NCBI GenBank assembly: GCA_900549555.1 | Contig: UROO01000033.1 | Span: 1-17,329 of the forward strand | Origin: an uncultured Collinsella sp. | GTDB lineage: Bacteria > Actinomycetota > Coriobacteriia > Coriobacteriales > Coriobacteriaceae | Length of the DNA stretch: 17,329 nucleotides | Direction: 5' to 3' | Part shown: positions 14,525 through 17,329 of the stretch, piece after piece | Position numbering within the stretch: position 1 is the first letter of the stretch | How the letters are laid out: each line of letters begins with the position of its first letter | The notes under the pieces: generated by a model | The model's input: only the letters and a program-made list of their open reading frames with translations | What the model was told of the DNA's origin: nothing | The model's database searches: none | Position numbers and translations under genes: made by a program

Positions 14525-15355
14525 ATGGATCGCAGTAAGGTACCCGCCGTTCTATCCATCGCAGGATCCGATTCCAGCGGTGGTGCCGGCATTCAGGCCG
14601 ACATCAAGACCATCACGGCGCACCGTCTGTATGCCGAGACGGCCATCACGGCCATAACCGCACAGAACACGCTCGGTGTCACCGCCGTGCAGAACATCTC
14701 TCCGGATATTGTCGCGGCGCAGATCGATGCCGTTTTTGACGATATCCGCCCCAGCGCCGTCAAGATCGGCATGGTTTCCTCTGCCGAGATTATCGAGGTT
14801 ATCGCCGACCGCCTGAGCGCCTGGGACGCAAAAAATATCGTCGTCGACCCCGTCATGGTCGCCACCTCGGGCGCTCGTCTGATCGCAGAGGACGCCGCCG
14901 AAGCGCTCACACGCCGCCTGTTCCCGCTGGCGACCGTCATCACGCCCAATATTCCCGAGGCCATGGCACTGCTCGATTACGAGGTCGATTCCGAGCGCAC
15001 GCAGCAAAATGCCGCCATGCTTCTCACCCGCCGCTTTGGATGCGCGTCTCTCGTTAAAGGTGGGCATTTTGTCAACGAGGCCAACGATGTGCTAGCAGAG
15101 CCCGCGCCGCTCGATGACGAGGGCAACCATCTGGGCGATCCGCTCACCACGTGGTTCCGTCATAAGCGTATCGACACCAATAACACGCACGGCACCGGCT
15201 GCACGCTCTCGTCCGCCATCGCCTGCGCGCTGGCCCAGGGCATGGATCTTGCCGATGCCGTCAACGCCGGTAAGGCCTACCTAACGGGCGCTCTCGCCGC
15301 AGGCTTTGATATGGGCAAAGGCTCCGGCCCCGTCAACCATATGTGGCAGTATTAA
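14525..15355 (+). CDS. thiD: Hydroxymethylpyrimidine/phosphomethylpyrimidine kinase
   Basis: 276 residues, standard ThiD of the ribokinase/PfkB superfamily. It phosphorylates HMP to HMP-P and HMP-P to HMP-PP, ready for coupling to the thiazole. Seen: AGSDSSGGAGIQAD (13-26) for substrate binding, IGMVSS (81-86), VVDPVMVATSG (106-116), ITPNIPEA (139-146), VKGGH (177-181), and the anion hole THGTGCTLSSA (221-231) with Cys226. The ATG at 14525 follows AAGGGAG with six bases between. It lies 176 bases after thiC on the same strand and carries no second THI box, so it is under TPP control only if co-transcribed. thiE, thiG and other thiamine genes are not in the window. Confidence 0.97.
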   Translation: MDRSKVPAVLSIAGSDSSGGAGIQADIKTITAHRLYAETAITAITAQNTLGVTAVQNISPDIVAAQIDAVFDDIRPSAVKIGMVSSAEIIEVIADRLSAWDAKNIVVDPVMVATSGARLIAEDAAEALTRRLFPLATVITPNIPEAMALLDYEVDSERTQQNAAMLLTRRFGCASLVKGGHFVNEANDVLAEPAPLDDEGNHLGDPLTTWFRHKRIDTNNTHGTGCTLSSAIACALAQGMDLADAVNAGKAYLTGALAAGFDMGKGSGPVNHMWQY

Positions 15356-15371
15356 GATTCGCAGCCCAAAT

Positions 15372-15404
15372 CCACCGCAAAGGGGACAGGCACCTTTGCG
15401 GTGG
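15372..15404 (+). terminator. Hairpin after thiD
   Basis: CCACCGCAAAGG (15372-15383) and CCTTTGCGGTGG (15393-15404) form a perfect 12-bp stem with a nine-base loop, 16 bases past the thiD stop. It is followed by TTCCCAC, not a T run. The core CCACCGCAA is shared with the repeats around yaaA and with the hairpin at 15647. Confidence 0.5.
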
Positions 15405-15416
15405 TTCCCACAAACA

Positions 15417-15634
15417 TCTCGATCCGTAACAGTTAGAGCCCATTTTTCGGCCCACCTGTTACAGATTGAGACATTCAAATTCCGCTAAGAAGATGATCTC
15501 GACCTGTAACAGGAGCTCGGCAAAATCGACCCTAGATGTTACAGATCAAGACAAACGACCGATATCGACCTAAATAATCTCAATCTGTAACATCTAGCCC
15601 GTTTTCGGCCTTACAACTGTTACAGATCAAGACA
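15417..15634. repeat. Tandem array of three palindromic units, ~80-bp period
   Basis: Each unit has a left arm like TCTCRAYCYGTAACA and a right arm like TGTTACAGATYRAGA: arms at 15417-15432/15456-15471, 15497-15511/15537-15551 and 15578-15592/15618-15632. Arms pair with about two mismatches around 23-25-base loops, and units repeat every 80-81 bases. Units 1 and 3 share loop sequence (AGCCC, T run, CGGCC). Unit 2 has an A run instead, and shares 15 exact bases with unit 3 in reverse complement (15532-15546 vs 15583-15597), so it is probably inverted. Six CTGTWACAG-like sites result. No ORF; this array fills most of the 333-base spacer between thiD and the SGNH gene. Confidence 0.88.
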
Positions 15635-15646
15635 AACCAACGAAAC

Positions 15647-15679
15647 AAGCCACCGCAAAAGAAACTATTGTGGTGGCTT
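15647..15679 (-). terminator. Hairpin downstream of the SGNH gene
   Basis: AAGCCACCGCAA (15647-15658) and TTGTGGTGGCTT (15668-15679) pair over 12 positions with one non-standard pair and a nine-base loop. It starts nine bases past the SGNH stop. On the minus strand GTTTCGTTGG follows, a weak T region. Confidence 0.45.
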
Positions 15680-15688
15680 GGGGTCGCG

Positions 15689-16348
15689 CTACGCTCCGAG
15701 CATCTCTTTGAGCTTGGCTGCCACGGCGTGCCCCAAGCTCTCGTGGCTTTCGGGCATCATGTGCAGATAGTCGATATCGCCCGGCTCGGCAAAATCAGCG
15801 GCATTCAAAAAGTCGCAGCCAAACTGTTTGGCAGCATACGCATAGTATTCGGCAAAATGCTCCGAGGCCTCGACGGAGCGCTCGTCAAAGTCGGTCATGT
15901 ACACATCGGCGATCTGCGGTTTAATCTTGATAGGCGCCATCAGCAGAATACGCGGGCAGGGCGCGGCTTCGGTCCAGGGAAACGCGCGGACGGTGCGAAT
16001 CAGCGCCATGGCACCGTCAGCGATATCGGCAGCACCCACGCTAAAGACCGTCTTGCAGTCGTTGGTGCCCAGCATAATCACGATCGCATCCAGCGGCTTA
16101 TGGGCCTCGAGCAGCATCGGCAACGCGCGAATGCCGTTGAGATTGGTATCCAGATGGCACATATCGTCGCGCACCGTTGTGCGGCCGTTTAGTCCTTCCT
16201 CAATCACGTGCCAGCCCTCGCCCAGATCGCGCTGGGCCACGCCACACCAGCGCACATCGTGCGCATAGCGCACCGCAGTGCCGTCGCGCATACCCGCCGG
16301 ATCATAGCCATAGGTATTGCTGTCGCCAAAGCACAGAACGTTTTTCAT
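15689..16348 (-). CDS. SGNH/GDSL-family esterase (MsAcT-like acyl hydrolase)
   Basis: 219 residues, cytoplasmic (no signal peptide). SGNH hydrolases cleave acyl esters with a Ser-Asp-His site. Blocks seen: I, VLCFGDSNTYGY with nucleophile Ser10; the family phrases HDVRWCGV (30-37) and EEGLNGRTT (50-58) with the oxyanion glycine; III, IMLGTNDCK (91-99) with Asn96; V, DIDYLHMMPESHESLG with Asp193 and His196. DVRW and EEGLNGRTT resemble the Mycobacterium smegmatis esterase/acyltransferase MsAcT and its relatives. The natural substrate is unknown; acetylated sugars or small esters are likely. The ATG at 16346-16348 has GGAAGGG upstream. The terminator of the macrodomain gene ends only about 18 bases before this start. 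Confidence 0.9.
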   Translation of the reverse strand: MKNVLCFGDSNTYGYDPAGMRDGTAVRYAHDVRWCGVAQRDLGEGWHVIEEGLNGRTTVRDDMCHLDTNLNGIRALPMLLEAHKPLDAIVIMLGTNDCKTVFSVGAADIADGAMALIRTVRAFPWTEAAPCPRILLMAPIKIKPQIADVYMTDFDERSVEASEHFAEYYAYAAKQFGCDFLNAADFAEPGDIDYLHMMPESHESLGHAVAAKLKEMLGA

Positions 16349-16365
16349 CGTAAGCCCTTCCTTTA

Positions 16366-16401
16366 GTAAAAAGCCGACGGGAGCAGCCTCTCCCGCCGGC
16401 T
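16366..16401 (-). terminator. Terminator of the macrodomain gene
   Basis: On the minus strand AGCCGGCGGGAG pairs with CTCCCGTCGGCT (16390-16401 with 16372-16383), one G-U pair, six-base loop, followed by TTTTTAC. It lies 26 bases past the stop of the upstream gene. Its T run reaches to within 18 bases of the SGNH start codon. Confidence 0.8.
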
Positions 16402-16426
16402 CGACCTATCTGTCAGTGTGCACCGA

Positions 16427-17329
16427 TTACAGGTACTTGCGCCAATCGTCATCGTCCTCATCGTCCTCGGCGGCAGCCTGGGCTTGCTCGGCGGCGCGAG
16501 CAGCCGCAGCGCGTGCGGCAACCTGGGCATAGGACTCCTCGTTGCGCTCGGGGAAGTTTGCCAGCACGTGCTCGAACTTGGCAAAATCCTCGTCCCAGCG
16601 CGTAGAGGGCACGGCAAAGAAGGCCTGCTTGACCTTAAAGTCGCCCGACGCGAGCTCCTTACGGAAGAGCTCGGCCACGGTCTCGGCATCAAAGCCGTTG
16701 TTGTCGCAGCCCCAAGCGCCCAGCACGAGCTTCTCGCGACCCAGCTCGTCGCAGATGGCAAGCACGAAGCGGATGCGATCGCGCAGGGCGTCCAGCAGGG
16801 CATCGTCACCCACGCGATACTCCTGGCGAGCGCGCTTGGCGTTGGGCGCGGCGGCAACGATCACGTCGGCGTATGCGTGCACGTGGTTGCGGTCGAAGCG
16901 CACCGCAGGCACCACCAGCGCACGGTTGCGGTAAAGCTCGCAGTTGATGTTGCGACGACGGTTCTCGCCGTACCATTTGCGCTGCTTATCGAGCACGTTG
17001 TACAGGTACGAATCGGCACAGAGCGTGGCCTCCTGGCCCAGATAGCCCTGGATGTAGCCACCGCCCGGGTTGGTGAACGAGGCAAAGGCAAGCACGGCCA
17101 TGTCACAGAACTGCGCGTAGCCTCGGCCGTTATCCAGAATGGCCTGTGTGGCAGAGGCGTCGAGCACGGTGACCTCGGGCAGGACCGGAGTGGGCTTTTC
17201 GGCGGCAGGCGCGGACTCGGTCTCCGTGGCCTCCTCGGCGGGTGCAGGCTCGGCCGCAACCTCGGTCTCGGCGGATGCAACCTCAGCGGCCTCGACCTCG
17301 GGCTCCTCGGCGGCCTCAGACTCCTCGGC
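16427..17329 (-). CDS. TIGR02452 family (microbial PARG-like macrodomain) protein, 5' end outside window
   Basis: 300 residues are visible and the frame stays open to the window edge, so the true start is not seen; a GTG at 17165-17167 is only an internal candidate. Counting from that GTG, the macrodomain has FTNPGGGYIQGYLGQEATLC (31-50), the PARG-type GGG...QE signature, NINCELYRNRALVVPAVRF, a VIVAAAPN strand and KLVLGAWGCDNNGF (145-158), typical of TIGR02452. Such proteins bind ADP-ribose and some remove poly- or mono-ADP-ribose. Here the signature reads QEA rather than QEE, so the usual catalytic second glutamate is missing (codon GCC, 17027-17029). Upstream of the domain, 54 residues are low-complexity Ala/Glu/Pro (AEESEAAEEPEVEAAE and on). 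The C-terminus is alanine-rich, then EDDEDDDDWRKYL. Confidence 0.85.
   Translation of the reverse strand, partial: AEESEAAEEPEVEAAEVASAETEVAAEPAPAEEATETESAPAAEKPTPVLPEVTVLDASATQAILDNGRGYAQFCDMAVLAFASFTNPGGGYIQGYLGQEATLCADSYLYNVLDKQRKWYGENRRRNINCELYRNRALVVPAVRFDRNHVHAYADVIVAAAPNAKRARQEYRVGDDALLDALRDRIRFVLAICDELGREKLVLGAWGCDNNGFDAETVAELFRKELASGDFKVKQAFFAVPSTRWDEDFAKFEHVLANFPERNEESYAQVAARAAAARAAEQAQAAAEDDEDDDDWRKYL

Noticed and set aside
15417..15634. CRISPR array
   Set aside because: Only three units, each itself an inverted repeat with related loops; no constant direct repeat with unique spacers and no cas genes.

Overview
The window reads as ordinary chromosome from a high-GC bacterium, most likely a gut actinobacterium of the class Coriobacteriia (Collinsella-like). 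That placement is inference from base composition, codon use and gene content; no rRNA or other marker is present. Bases 1-25 are not genomic. They match the end of a Nextera/Tn5 sequencing adapter, so position 1 is probably a contig end, and the first gene is cut there. The last gene runs off the right edge.

Layout: cyuA (partial, -), rpiB (+), ndk (-), argH (-), a 56-residue small ORF (-), argG (-), a Cof-type HAD phosphatase (+), polA (-), M18 aminopeptidase apeB (+), yaaA (+), a small single-pass membrane protein (-), a TPP riboswitch with thiC (+), thiD (+), an SGNH esterase (-), and a TIGR02452/PARG-like macrodomain protein (-, partial). Functions are mostly core metabolism: pentose phosphate interconversion, nucleotide balance, the last two steps of arginine synthesis, DNA repair/replication, peptide turnover, peroxide stress and the pyrimidine branch of thiamine synthesis. 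argG and argH share a strand with a small ORF between them. ThiC makes HMP-P and ThiD phosphorylates it; the riboswitch sits only in front of thiC.

The unusual content is in the spacers. All four convergent junctions carry palindromic structure. Between the HAD gene and polA lies a 129-bp element with perfect 26-bp inverted ends and a nested hairpin. Two copies of a ~72-bp palindromic repeat flank yaaA. Between thiD and the SGNH gene sits a three-unit, ~80-bp-period array of palindromes, bracketed by two hairpins built on the same CCACCGCAA core as the yaaA repeats. I see no phage, transposase, CRISPR, toxin-antitoxin or biosynthetic cluster, and no multi-gene novel system. The best leads are these repeat elements, the small ORF between argG and argH, and a macrodomain protein that lacks the second glutamate of the PARG signature.
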